A stretch of 38,444 nt of DNA from Nitrospiria bacterium (GTDB lineage: Bacteria > Nitrospirota > Nitrospiria > JACQBZ01). Made by a program: the position numbers and the translations under genes. The notes under the pieces were generated by a model. The model was given only the letters and a program-made list of their open reading frames with translations, did not search any database and was not told where the DNA came from. The first letter of the stretch is position 1, and each line of letters begins with the position of its first letter. Below are positions 25,748 to 33,939 of this stretch, piece by piece. The stretch covers positions 1 to 38,444 of the forward strand of contig DATKAN010000031.1 of assembly GCA_035498035.1 (NCBI GenBank). The letters run 5' to 3'.

Positions 25748-26737
25748 CTAAATTCCCATCGCCTCCCGAACATCCTCGAGGGTCTGCCGGGCGACCTTTC
25801 CGGCCTTCTTCGAGCCCTCGGACACGACCGTTTCAACCTTCTTGGGATGCTTTACCCACTTCTCCCGCTCCCTCCAGATCGGCTCGAGCCGGTGCACCAT
25901 CCGGTCGGCCACCAGCTTCTTGCAGTCGATGCAGCCGATGGCGGCCGTCCGGCATTCCGAATTGACCCGGTCGACGACGCCGATCTCGGAGTAGATTTTA
26001 TGATAGGAGAAAACGGGACAGACATCCGGATTGCCGGGATCGGTCCGCCGGACCCGGGCCGGATCGGTCACCATCGTCCGGAGTTTCTCGCGCACGACCG
26101 GTTCGGGATCGGAGAGATAGATCGCGTTGTTGTAGCTCTTGCTCATTTTCCGCCCGTCGGTTCCCAGGAGCTTCGGCACCTCCGTGAGCAGGGGTTGCGG
26201 CTCGGGAAAGACGGTTTTGTAGAGATTGTTGAACCGTCGCGCCAGCTCGCGCGTCAACTCGAGATGCGGAAGCTGATCCACCCCCACCGGCACCACATCG
26301 GCCTTGTAAATCAGGATATCGGCCGACTGAAGAACGGGATATCCCAGAAAACCGTATGTCGTCAGATCCCGCTCGCGAAGTTCCTCGATCTTCTCCTTGT
26401 AGGTGGGGGTCCGCTCCAGCCAGGGCACCGGCGTGATCATCGAAAGGAGCAGGTGCAGCACGGCATGCTCCGGGAGGCGGGACTGGATGAAGACCGTGCA
26501 TTTCTCGGGGTCGATCCCGGCCGAAAGCCAGTCGATCAGCATCTCCTGGACGTACTCCCGAATCTTCCCGGTATCGGCGTAATTCGTCGACAGGGCGTGC
26601 CAGTCGGCCACAAAAAAATAGGCGTCGTACTCCTTCTGGTATTTGATCCAATTGTCCAGCGCCCCCAGCCAATTTCCCAGATGCAAACGCCCGCTGGGTT
26701 GCATCCCGCTCAACATGCGCTTCCTATGCGATTTCAC
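25748..26737 (-). CDS. trpS: Tryptophanyl-tRNA synthetase with a four-cysteine cluster
   Basis: A 329-residue class I aminoacyl-tRNA synthetase. The HIGH-like motif is PSGRLHLGN (14-22) and the KMSKS loop is at 197-201. The C-terminal domain contains C240, C262, C269 and C272, spaced C-x21-C-x6-C-x2-C. This is close to the C-x22-C-x6-C-x2-C motif that holds a [4Fe-4S] cluster near the tRNA anticodon in Thermotoga maritima TrpRS. The start is GTG 26737 with GGAGG about ten bases before it. It lies in an operon with a site-2 protease (27 bases upstream) and lgt. Iron-sulfur binding is inference. Confidence 0.95.
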   Translation of the reverse strand: MKSHRKRMLSGMQPSGRLHLGNWLGALDNWIKYQKEYDAYFFVADWHALSTNYADTGKIREYVQEMLIDWLSAGIDPEKCTVFIQSRLPEHAVLHLLLSMITPVPWLERTPTYKEKIEELRERDLTTYGFLGYPVLQSADILIYKADVVPVGVDQLPHLELTRELARRFNNLYKTVFPEPQPLLTEVPKLLGTDGRKMSKSYNNAIYLSDPEPVVREKLRTMVTDPARVRRTDPGNPDVCPVFSYHKIYSEIGVVDRVNSECRTAAIGCIDCKKLVADRMVHRLEPIWREREKWVKHPKKVETVVSEGSKKAGKVARQTLEDVREAMGI

Positions 26738-26764
26738 TCTCGGCGGCCTCCTGTTCGATCGGTC

Positions 26765-27490
26765 TTAAAAAAAGAAGGAGTGAACCCCCAGGATCCATAT
26801 CATCACGTTCATGATCAGCGGCGAGATGATCTGCGACCAGAAACCGAAGGGATCCAAGAAAACCAGGCCAATAATAATAAAAAAACCAAACGGCTCGATG
26901 CTGGCCCAGGCCGCCGCCTGCCGGTCGGGAAGCAGTCCGACCAGGACGCGCCCGCCGTCCAAGGGCGGGATGGGGATCATGTTGAAGACCGCCAGGACAA
27001 CGTTCCACTGCACCCCCTTGAGCAGCATGTATAAAACCGGATCCAGGATCATCGCGGACGGGTCCTTCCAGGTGAACGCCTCCCCTCCGAAACGCAGATG
27101 TTGAAGCAGACTCGGATCGACCGCCAGGATCAGACGAAACAGGAACCCGCAGGCGACCGCCAGCAGTAAATTAGTGGCCGGACCCGCTCCGGCCACCCAG
27201 ACCATGTCCTCCTTGGGACGGCGGAGATTCATGAAATTCACCGGGACGGGTTTCGCGTAGCCGAATACGAAGCTGCCCTTGGTCGCGATCAACAAAAAGA
27301 TCGGGATGATGACCGTACCGACCGGGTCGATGTGCGGCAAGGGGTTGAGCGTCAGGCGACCCATCAGCCGGGCGGTCGGGTCTCCCCGCTTGTTCGCCAC
27401 CCAGCCGTGGGCCACTTCGTGAAAAACGACGGCCAGAAGGATCGGAATGGCCGAGATCGAAATTTCCTGAACGATATGATCGAGATTCAT
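26765..27490 (-). CDS. Site-2 protease family metallopeptidase
   Basis: A 241-residue membrane zinc protease of the M50 family that cuts within the lipid bilayer. The active site is HEVAH (24-28), and the third ligand region is IPIPPLDGGRV. Six hydrophobic segments are seen. No PDZ domain is present, as in the compact archaeal-type proteins (YwhC group). It is the first gene of the S2P-trpS-lgt operon. No Shine-Dalgarno precedes its ATG: repeat copy B ends 12 bases before it, and a TATAAT directly touches the start codon. Substrates are unknown. Confidence 0.93.
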   Translation of the reverse strand: MNLDHIVQEISISAIPILLAVVFHEVAHGWVANKRGDPTARLMGRLTLNPLPHIDPVGTVIIPIFLLIATKGSFVFGYAKPVPVNFMNLRRPKEDMVWVAGAGPATNLLLAVACGFLFRLILAVDPSLLQHLRFGGEAFTWKDPSAMILDPVLYMLLKGVQWNVVLAVFNMIPIPPLDGGRVLVGLLPDRQAAAWASIEPFGFFIIIGLVFLDPFGFWSQIISPLIMNVMIWILGVHSFFF

Positions 27491-27502
27491 TATTATAAGA
27501 GG

Positions 27503-27593
27503 GGCTTACGTCGCCCCCTCCGCTGGCAGAGTCCGTCGGAGCGATTCGACTGAACTCGTCGAAGTCCTCCCCCTCTCGCTCGCCGGGCTCGCT
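27503..27593 (-). repeat. Dispersed intergenic repeat, copy B
   Basis: Copy B of the family, on the minus strand. Read in minus direction, the block 27593-27541 matches copy A at about 45 of 52 positions. The end GGAGGGGGCGACGTAAGCC (27521-27503) matches copy A at 17 of 19. Only about 20 bases separate core and end, so it is the shortest copy. It ends 12 bases before the start of the site-2 protease gene. Confidence 0.75.
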
Positions 27594-27648
27594 GGACCGA
27601 TTCCCGCAGACGCTAAATACCCGAGAGGAGACCGCAGCGTACCGTCTC

Positions 27649-29613
27649 CTAATTGAGCTGGACGAATTTGCCGTCCTTCGCCTGTATCACAAAAAGCCGC
27701 TTCGAAATATCCCCGTCCGGTGTGTAAGCGATCGGCCCGGTGACTCCGGTAAAGTTTCGAACCCGGCCGAGGAATTCCCGCACGGCCTCGCCGGTCGCGG
27801 CGCCCTGTTGCAGGGCTCGGAGAATCAGGCCGGCCGCGTCAAACCCCTGGGCCGCCAGAAGCGTCGGCTCCTCGTTATAACGGGCGCGATAGCGTTCCAC
27901 AAAGGACTGCACCTGCGGTTCGGAGCTGCCGGGGAAAAAACCGTCCACAAAGATCCCCCCGTCGATATATTTCCCCCCGATCCGGAATAGATCCTGAGAG
28001 TCCCAACCGTTCGTGCCCAGGAGCGTCACGCCTTGAATATTATAGAAGGCCAGCTGGGCCGCGATCAGCCCCGCCTGATCGTAATCGCTCGGAAGAAAGA
28101 CCGCGTCGAAACCGGGCTTGTATTCCCGCACTTCCCCCTTCTGTTGGGGCGGCGGGCCCTGCACCCCGTATTTGGCGAGATCGGTTTCCTTGAGGGATTT
28201 GATCTGCGGTCCGAAATCGGTGGTCTGCGGGTCGTAGGACGCCCGGGCGATGACCTCGCCGCCCAGTTTCGTGACCGCGTCCGAGAAAATCCGCATCATC
28301 TCCGTTCCGTACCCGTCATCGGAATAGAGGATGCAGAAGCGCTTTAAATGGAGCGTGTTGACGGCGTACGCCGCAATCTCGCTGGCCTGTTGTCGATTGG
28401 TCACGGAATTCCTCATCACATATTTCCACGGTCTGGACCAATCCTGCGACGCCGCCGGCGTCAGCAACGGAACCCGGTAGGCGTCCGCCCGGGGAGCCGC
28501 GGCGGCCACCTGACGGCTCAGCATCGGTCCGATGATGGCGCTCACGCGGTAGTCCCGCGCCAGCTCATCCAATCCGTTCTGCAGCGCGGCGGCCTCCCCT
28601 TCCGTGTTCTTCACGACGACTGCGACAAATTTTTCGGAAACCGGATTGGATGCGGGGTCCAATGCCAGCCGGATTCCATTGAGCACCTGCTGACCGAAGG
28701 GCTGCAGCCGCCCCGACAACGGCAGCATGGCGCCGATCAGGTGCTGATGGCCGAGATAGACCTGTTTGATGGCGATGAGCCGGCCCCGCACCTTGGAAAC
28801 GGCCCGGTGCTTGGGATAGATCGACAAAAAACGGCGCCATTCGCGCTCGGCTTCAAAATATTCCTTGGACGACTCGTAAAGATCGGCCAGCTTCAGAAGG
28901 GCCGCGTCGCCCGGATATCCCTTGGGGTACTGACGGATCAGTTCCTTGAGCTCGGGCCTTGAGCATTGATCCAAAAGCTCCTGCACCCGGGTTTCGACCG
29001 CCTGTTTGTCCTCCTCCCGACTCGTCTCCTTCTTCAACATCTCGTTGACGGCCTGGACGCGGTCCTTTTTCCTGAGGTATACGTCCACGATGCGGTCGGT
29101 CAACGCCTGCCGGGCGGCCAGATCCGGACTGAGGCTTCTCTCGCGTTCCAGGATGGGAATGGCGCTGTCGAACTGCCCGAGATTGATATAGGCCTCGGCC
29201 AGTTCATGCCGGGCCCGCTCGACCAAGGGCGAATCGGGATATTCCCCGATCAACTTTAGATACTGGACGACGGCATCGGCATAATTCTGCTGCTGCTGAT
29301 CGATCTGGGCCAATCCGAAATAGACCTGATCCTTCAGGGGCGATTGCGGATACGTCGTAAGCAACAATTGATAGGCGAGCTGGGCCTGCTCCAGGTCCCC
29401 CGCACCGGCGGCCGCAACGGCCTTGTCCAACAACTCCTTGGCCTCGGTATCGGGAGAACCCGCCGGCTCGGTCGCGGGGGGCGGCTGCGGCTCCGCCGCG
29501 GGCGGGGTCTGGGCCCCTACCGGCGTCGCCAGCAGGGCGCCCGAAATCAGAAAAACCGCCAAAATTCCTGCCCCCGCTTGCACGCCCGGGACCCTCGATA
29601 TCTTCGCCGTCAT
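27649..29613 (-). CDS. TPR repeat plus periplasmic-binding domain protein (penicillin-binding-protein activator type)
   Basis: A 654-residue exported protein with two parts. Residues 1-35 are a signal peptide, followed by a proline/alanine linker (36-54). About 55-290 holds helical TPR-like repeats (for example YAQ-type motifs in LLTTYPQSPLKDQ, LIGEYPDSPLVE, LSIYPKHRAV). About 295-654 is a type I periplasmic-binding fold (Peripla_BP_6/LivK-like), starting IGAMLPLSGRLQPFGQQ. This layout matches LpoA/LppC-type activators of peptidoglycan synthases, although the lipobox is not clear. An alternative is an amino-acid ABC receptor, but no permease genes are near. The ATG is almost at the predicted transcription start. 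Confidence 0.85.
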   Translation of the reverse strand: MTAKISRVPGVQAGAGILAVFLISGALLATPVGAQTPPAAEPQPPPATEPAGSPDTEAKELLDKAVAAAGAGDLEQAQLAYQLLLTTYPQSPLKDQVYFGLAQIDQQQQNYADAVVQYLKLIGEYPDSPLVERARHELAEAYINLGQFDSAIPILERERSLSPDLAARQALTDRIVDVYLRKKDRVQAVNEMLKKETSREEDKQAVETRVQELLDQCSRPELKELIRQYPKGYPGDAALLKLADLYESSKEYFEAEREWRRFLSIYPKHRAVSKVRGRLIAIKQVYLGHQHLIGAMLPLSGRLQPFGQQVLNGIRLALDPASNPVSEKFVAVVVKNTEGEAAALQNGLDELARDYRVSAIIGPMLSRQVAAAAPRADAYRVPLLTPAASQDWSRPWKYVMRNSVTNRQQASEIAAYAVNTLHLKRFCILYSDDGYGTEMMRIFSDAVTKLGGEVIARASYDPQTTDFGPQIKSLKETDLAKYGVQGPPPQQKGEVREYKPGFDAVFLPSDYDQAGLIAAQLAFYNIQGVTLLGTNGWDSQDLFRIGGKYIDGGIFVDGFFPGSSEPQVQSFVERYRARYNEEPTLLAAQGFDAAGLILRALQQGAATGEAVREFLGRVRNFTGVTGPIAYTPDGDISKRLFVIQAKDGKFVQLN

Positions 29614-29627
29614 CTTCGCTCTTAGTC

Positions 29628-29656
29628 ACTATAAGGTAAGCCGACCACCTTGTCAA
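29628..29656 (-). promoter_or_regulatory. Consensus sigma-70 promoter with very short leader
   Basis: TTGACA (29656-29651, minus) and TATAGT (29633-29628) are separated by exactly 17 bases, one base from the ideal promoter. The start is expected near 29621, only eight bases before the ATG at 29613. No Shine-Dalgarno fits in this leader, so the transcript is close to leaderless. Confidence 0.8.
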
Positions 29657-29676
29657 CAGAACGGATCGAACGCGGG

Positions 29677-29705
29677 TTGTATTTTATGAAGATTTTATTT
29701 ATAGT
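29677..29705 (+). promoter_or_regulatory. Sigma-70 promoter for threonine ammonia-lyase
   Basis: TTGTAT (29677-29682) and TATAGT (29700-29705) are separated by 17 bases. The predicted start near 29712 gives a leader of about 37 bases. It is divergent to the 27649-29613 promoter, with 20 bases between the two -35 boxes, so they could compete. Confidence 0.65.
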
Positions 29706-29748
29706 GGCGGGGATAAAACGACCGCACTCCCAAAAGGATCCTCATCCC

Positions 29749-30894
29749 ATGTCCATTGGAATCGCCGAGATCAAACGGGCCCACAAAACCATCCGATCCT
29801 CCATCGACGCGACCCCGCTGGTTCCCTCCCGCTCGCTGAGCCTGCAGGCGGGGGTGCCGGTTTTTTTGAAGCTCGAGAATCTTCAGAAGACGGGATCCTT
29901 TAAGGTTCGCGGGGCATTTAATCGGATGGCTCAACTGACGCCGGAACAGCGACAGGGCGGCGTCGTTGCGGCCTCGGCGGGAAACCACGCGCAAGGCGTG
30001 GCCCTGGCGGCTCGAACGCACGGCATTTCCGCAACGATCGTCATGCCCGAAGGGGCCTCGATCGCCAAACAGGAGGCCAGCCGGGCTTACGGCGCCCGGG
30101 TGATACTTCACGGAAAAGACTTCGACGCGGCCATGGAAAAAGCAAGGGAGATCGCGCGGGGGGAAGGAAAGATTCTCGTTCATGCCTTCGATGACGAGGC
30201 GGTGATCGCCGGCCAGGGCACCATCGCGCTGGAGATATTAAAAGACCGGCCGGACGTTCGGACGATCCTCGTTCCCATCGGGGGAGGCGGCATCGCGTCC
30301 GGAATCGCGACGGCGGTGAAAACGGTTAAACCCGGGATCCAAGTTGTCGGCGTGACCGCCCCGGCCCGTCCGACCCTGGCGGACGGCATCGCCGTCAAAT
30401 CCCTTGGAAGGATAACACGGCCGCTATTGGAACGCTACCTGGATCGGACGATCCGCGTCGCGGAGGATGAGATCGCCGAGGCCGTCCTGCGGCTGATCGA
30501 GCACAAGCGAATCATCGCCGAGGGCGCGGGGGCCGTTCCCCTGGCGGCGCTTTTGAACCACGGGCGCGGGCTTCGGGGTCCCGTTTGTCTCGTGATCACC
30601 GGCGGGAATATCGACGTAACCCTTCTGGAGCGGATCATCGACCGGGGACTGGTCCGAAGCGGCCGTCTGCTGCGATTCTCGGTGGTCCTGTCCGACCGTC
30701 CCGGAGCCCTGGCCGGGCTGACCTCCGCCATCGGCGAGATGGGCGCCAACATCCTCCACATCGTTCACGACCGTCTCTCGGCCGGGCTCCCTCTCACCCA
30801 GAGTCGGGTGGGGCTCTCTCTTGAAACGCGGGGGAGGGAACATAACCGCCGGATCATGAACCATCTCAAGCGCAACGGCTATCCCCCGCGTTAA
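29749..30894 (+). CDS. ilvA: Threonine ammonia-lyase with C-terminal ACT domain
   Basis: A 381-residue PLP enzyme that turns threonine into 2-oxobutanoate and ammonia. The PLP lysine is K52 in KTGSFKVRGAF, SAGNHAQGVA is the substrate loop and GGGGIASG the phosphate-binding loop. The last about 70 residues form an ACT-like regulatory domain beginning at LRFSVVLSDRPGALAGL. I start it at the ATG at 29749, where similarity begins; the frame continues upstream to 29650 but without support. The length fits the short IlvA/TdcB-with-ACT group, so isoleucine feedback is possible but not certain. xerD follows two bases after the stop. Confidence 0.93.
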   Translation: MSIGIAEIKRAHKTIRSSIDATPLVPSRSLSLQAGVPVFLKLENLQKTGSFKVRGAFNRMAQLTPEQRQGGVVAASAGNHAQGVALAARTHGISATIVMPEGASIAKQEASRAYGARVILHGKDFDAAMEKAREIARGEGKILVHAFDDEAVIAGQGTIALEILKDRPDVRTILVPIGGGGIASGIATAVKTVKPGIQVVGVTAPARPTLADGIAVKSLGRITRPLLERYLDRTIRVAEDEIAEAVLRLIEHKRIIAEGAGAVPLAALLNHGRGLRGPVCLVITGGNIDVTLLERIIDRGLVRSGRLLRFSVVLSDRPGALAGLTSAIGEMGANILHIVHDRLSAGLPLTQSRVGLSLETRGREHNRRIMNHLKRNGYPPR

Positions 30895-30896
30895 CG

Positions 30897-31784
30897 ATGC
30901 ACGAACGGATTCAACAATTCCTGCAGTACCTGACAGTCGAGAAGGGTCTCTCTTCGAACACGATCGAATCCTACGGCGCCGATCTGAAACGGTACTCGGA
31001 ATTCCTAAAGGCCCGAGCGTCGAACCGCCTGGAAGACGTCACCCGCCGGGACCTTCTTGATTTTCTGGCCGCCCGAAAACAAAACGGCCTCTCCTCCCGC
31101 TCCCTCTCGCGACAGATCGCGACCCTTCGCAATTTTTACCGTTTTCTCAATCAGGAAAAAATACTCCAGACGGATCCCACTCAGAACATCGAATCGCCCC
31201 GCGACTGGAGGCGATTGCCGAAGACGATGGCCTTGGAGGAGGTGGAACGCCTGCTCAATCTTCCCAAGGGACCCACGCCCTCGGCGGTGCGGGACGATGC
31301 CCTGATCGAGTTGATATACGCCACCGGACTGCGCGTCTCGGAACTCACGACCTTGCCGCTGCAGGCCGTTAATACCGATGTAGGATACGTCCTGGCGACC
31401 GGCAAGGGCGGCAAGCAACGGATCATCCCGATGGGCGCCATGGCGCTTCAAAAGCTCAAGACGTATCTGGAAACCGCCCGGGCCCGACTGGCCAAGGGGC
31501 GGGGTTCCGACCGGGTCTTCCTCAACCGGTCCGGAGACGGCCTGACGCGGCAGGGCTGCTGGAAGCTGTTGAAGCATTACGTCCGACGGGCCGGCATCAA
31601 GCGCTCCGTCTCACCCCACATGTTGCGGCACTCCTTCGCGACGCATCTCCTGGAACGGGGCGCCGACCTGCGTTCGGTCCAGGCCATGCTGGGTCACGCC
31701 GACCTTTCCACCACCCAGATCTACACGGAGGTGACCCGTCATCGCCTGAAACAGATCCATCGGCAACTCCATCCGAGGGGGTGA
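30897..31784 (+). CDS. xerD: Tyrosine recombinase XerD (XerC/XerD type)
   Basis: A 295-residue site-specific recombinase that resolves chromosome dimers at dif. Catalytic residues are R146 (GLRVSEL), K170 (GKGGKQR), H241 and R244 (HMLRHSF), H267 (LGHADLS) and the nucleophile Y276 (TTQIYTEV). The N-terminal core-binding SAM-like domain (about 1-88) is normal. Length and motifs fit XerD/XerC; the two cannot be separated safely without comparison, and a XerH-like or XerA-like system is also possible. It starts two bases after ilvA without a Shine-Dalgarno and so probably depends on it. It is not next to phage or integron genes. Confidence 0.93.
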   Translation: MHERIQQFLQYLTVEKGLSSNTIESYGADLKRYSEFLKARASNRLEDVTRRDLLDFLAARKQNGLSSRSLSRQIATLRNFYRFLNQEKILQTDPTQNIESPRDWRRLPKTMALEEVERLLNLPKGPTPSAVRDDALIELIYATGLRVSELTTLPLQAVNTDVGYVLATGKGGKQRIIPMGAMALQKLKTYLETARARLAKGRGSDRVFLNRSGDGLTRQGCWKLLKHYVRRAGIKRSVSPHMLRHSFATHLLERGADLRSVQAMLGHADLSTTQIYTEVTRHRLKQIHRQLHPRG

Positions 31785-31796
31785 TGCTGTCCCAGG

Positions 31797-31977
31797 GGCT
31801 TGCGTCGCCGCCATTATCCGTGGGGGCCCGTGCGGGCTTCGCTCCTCCGATGCCCCCACACCCCGCGCTCGGACGGGCACAGCCCGATCCTCGCTTCCTC
31901 CACCGGCCATAGCCGGGTGGAGCTTCCCCCTCTCGCTCGCCTTGCTCGCCGGTTAAATTCAACTGGCGGCGCGAGTC
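31797..31977 (-). repeat. Dispersed intergenic repeat, copy C
   Basis: Copy C of the family, on the minus strand between xerD and a cyclophilin gene, both ends of which it nearly touches. Read in minus direction it has AGCGAGAGGGGGAAGC in the core but lacks the 25-base block. Terminal inverted repeats are visible: GGCTTGCGTCGCCGCC at 31797-31812 and GGCGGCGCGAGTC at 31965-31977 (plus strand). It carries a hairpin with an eight-base stem GTGGGGGC/GCCCCCAC and a CGGGC-TGT-GCCCG hairpin. Its length is 181 bases. Confidence 0.75.
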
Positions 31978-31985
31978 ACGGATAC

Positions 31986-32513
31986 CTACTTGACGGTCAC
32001 CTTTTTCATGACGTCCCCCCGCTGGATCTTCTGGATGACGTCGAGACTGGCCTTGTCGGTCACCTGTCCGAAGACCGTGTACTTGCCGTCCAGGAAGGGC
32101 TGCGGACCGAGACAGATGTAGAACTGGCTGTCGGCGCTGTCCGGATCACTCGCACGGGCCATGGCGACCGTGCCGAGGAGATGCGGCTTCTTGTTGAACT
32201 CGGCCTTGAGCTTGACTCCCGATCCCCCCGTTCCATTTCCGTTGGGATCCCCGCCCTGAATCACGAAGCCGGGCTCGACCCGGTGAAAGGTCAGCCCGTT
32301 ATAAAAACCCTGTTTGATCAACTCCGTGATTCGCGCCACGGTTTTGGGCGCCACATCCGGATACATTTCGAAGAGGATATTTCCCTTGTCCGTTTCAATG
32401 GTCACCACAGGTCTACCTCCTTGGGCCCAGGTCGTTTCAAAGACAAGCCCCAGACCGCCCGCGCTAAGGGTTAGTGTTCCTACAACAATCGCCAGAATCC
32501 AGTTCCGCTTCAT
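31986..32513 (-). CDS. Secreted peptidyl-prolyl cis-trans isomerase (cyclophilin type)
   Basis: A 175-residue cyclophilin that isomerises proline peptide bonds. Residues 1-31 are a Sec signal peptide (ending near TTWAQG), so it acts in the periplasm. The catalytic FHRVEPGFVIQGGDP is at about 76-90, and SADSQFYICLGPQPFLDGKYTVFGQV is the second conserved block. The overall length is typical for PpiA-type periplasmic cyclophilins. It lies nine bases from repeat copy C. It is separated by 23 bases from the Ppx/GppA gene and may be co-transcribed with it. Confidence 0.92.
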   Translation of the reverse strand: MKRNWILAIVVGTLTLSAGGLGLVFETTWAQGGRPVVTIETDKGNILFEMYPDVAPKTVARITELIKQGFYNGLTFHRVEPGFVIQGGDPNGNGTGGSGVKLKAEFNKKPHLLGTVAMARASDPDSADSQFYICLGPQPFLDGKYTVFGQVTDKASLDVIQKIQRGDVMKKVTVK

Positions 32514-32536
32514 CGTCCTTCCCCTTTATGGTTAAA

Positions 32537-33478
32537 TCACCTTGCGACGTTGCGCTCAAACCAATCGATCAATATACCTTCTCTCAATCCGTAATCGCTC
32601 ACCACCACCTCTTTCGCCCCGGCCATGCGCATCGCGACCCACAGCAGCGCGGCGCCCGACACGATCAGATCCTCCCGCCCCCTCTCAAGACCGGCCAGAC
32701 CCCGTCGTTGGTCCAGCGTCATCCCGACGAGCTTGCGATACCAGGCCTCGACGCACTCGAAACCCAGGCGCATGTTCTGGACACGCGAGGGATCGTAGGT
32801 CTTCAGTCCCAGCTCCAGGGCGGCCAGGGTCGTCACGGTCCCGGCCGCCCCGACAAGGCGATGTCCGGACCAATGGCCGATGGATGGGGCCATCGGCCGC
32901 AGGCGCTCTTCAACGGCCCGGATCAACCGTTTTTGGTCGTTTTCGGACGGCGGATCGGCGGCGAGATAACGATCCGTCAGTTTGACAACCCCGATGTCCA
33001 AGGTCTTCATTTCCTGAATCCGGCCGCCCGTTACAACGATCCACTCCGTGCTTCCGCCGCCGATATCGAGGACCAGAAGATTTTGATCGTCCTCCTCCAA
33101 TCCGTACCGCACACCCAGCAGCGTCCGGCGGGCCTCCTCCTCTCCCGAGATCACCTCGATATTCAGCCCGGTCTCCTCCTTCACCCGATCCAGAAACGAC
33201 GTCCGGTCGGTGGCCTCCCGAACCGCGCTCGTGGCCACCCCGACGATCCGGTCCACCGGGTGCTCCGAAATGGCGGCACGGAACTCCTTGAGCGCCTGGA
33301 GGGTCCGCGACACGGCCGAGGTCGACAATCGACCGCTGTCCACGATCCCTTCTCCCAACCGGGTGATCCGGCGGGTCTCGAAAATCGAGCGGATGCGGAT
33401 CCGTCCCTGAACCGATTGAAGCCCGGCGATCAGCAAACGCAGCGTATTGGATCCGATATCGATCCCGGCCAGTGTCAC
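32537..33478 (-). CDS. Ppx/GppA phosphatase family protein
   Basis: A 313-residue protein of the ASKHA (actin-like ATPase) fold. The phosphate-binding GIDIGSNTLRLLIAG (about 5-19) and VLDIGGGSTEWIV are the two conserved nucleotide motifs. Members hydrolyse polyphosphate or pppGpp; sequence does not say which. At about 310 residues it has only the two-lobe core, like the shorter GppA/Ppx2 group, and lacks the HD C-terminal domain. The GTG at 33478 is seven bases after the upstream coiled-coil gene; a frame from 33535 would overlap that gene. The start is therefore tentative. Confidence 0.87.
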   Translation of the reverse strand: MTLAGIDIGSNTLRLLIAGLQSVQGRIRIRSIFETRRITRLGEGIVDSGRLSTSAVSRTLQALKEFRAAISEHPVDRIVGVATSAVREATDRTSFLDRVKEETGLNIEVISGEEEARRTLLGVRYGLEEDDQNLLVLDIGGGSTEWIVVTGGRIQEMKTLDIGVVKLTDRYLAADPPSENDQKRLIRAVEERLRPMAPSIGHWSGHRLVGAAGTVTTLAALELGLKTYDPSRVQNMRLGFECVEAWYRKLVGMTLDQRRGLAGLERGREDLIVSGAALLWVAMRMAGAKEVVVSDYGLREGILIDWFERNVAR

Positions 33479-33485
33479 GTTTGCT

Positions 33486-33818
33486 CTATGTTTTATCTTG
33501 GGTTTCTTCCCGGTCAAAGGCATCCCGTTCCGCAATCAATTTTTCCCGCTCGGCGCGCTTCGCGTCGATATCCTGGATCAGATTCAGCCATTCTTTTTCT
33601 TTCAGGAGGTCCGGGTGGCCTTCCTGCAGTCGGCTCAGGCCGTATTTCCCCAACGCGCGGTAGGCTCCGGTTAATTGCCGTTCAAGCGATTGGAGCCGAT
33701 AACGAAACTTCAGACGGTCGATCTCCTGGGAGGAATAGACGGTCGTCGTCAGCAACCCGCTTCGTAAACGCGAGAGGCCGTTATAGAGATCCTCTTTGAT
33801 GCGTGACCATGGAATCAT
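33486..33818 (-). CDS. Small coiled-coil protein, function unknown
   Basis: A 110-residue protein with long charged helices (about 30-110, rich in E, K, R and L) that could form a coiled coil. No signal peptide or membrane segment is seen. I do not recognise its family. The last codons are followed seven bases later by the Ppx/GppA start, so the two are probably cotranslated. An AGGA lies nine to ten bases before the ATG. Its stop and codon use fit the neighbours, so it is likely real. Confidence 0.6.
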   Translation of the reverse strand: MIPWSRIKEDLYNGLSRLRSGLLTTTVYSSQEIDRLKFRYRLQSLERQLTGAYRALGKYGLSRLQEGHPDLLKEKEWLNLIQDIDAKRAEREKLIAERDAFDREETQDKT

Positions 33819-33939
33819 GGCTTTGTATCCTACCCAAAAAGCGGGCGAAGATCAAGGAAGCGCCCCATCGCACGGGAGCACGGTTTTTGAGGATGGCGCC
33901 GCGGGGCCGCCTTCGCCGGCCCTTTCAGTCCAGTTATCC

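Noticed and set aside
27491-27497. TATAAT directly in front of the site-2 protease start as a promoter
   Set aside because: It touches the ATG, so transcription would begin inside the gene, and no -35 box is present upstream.
33880-33935. Intrinsic terminator after recG
   Set aside because: A GGGCCG/CGGCCC hairpin is present, but no T-run follows on the recG strand.
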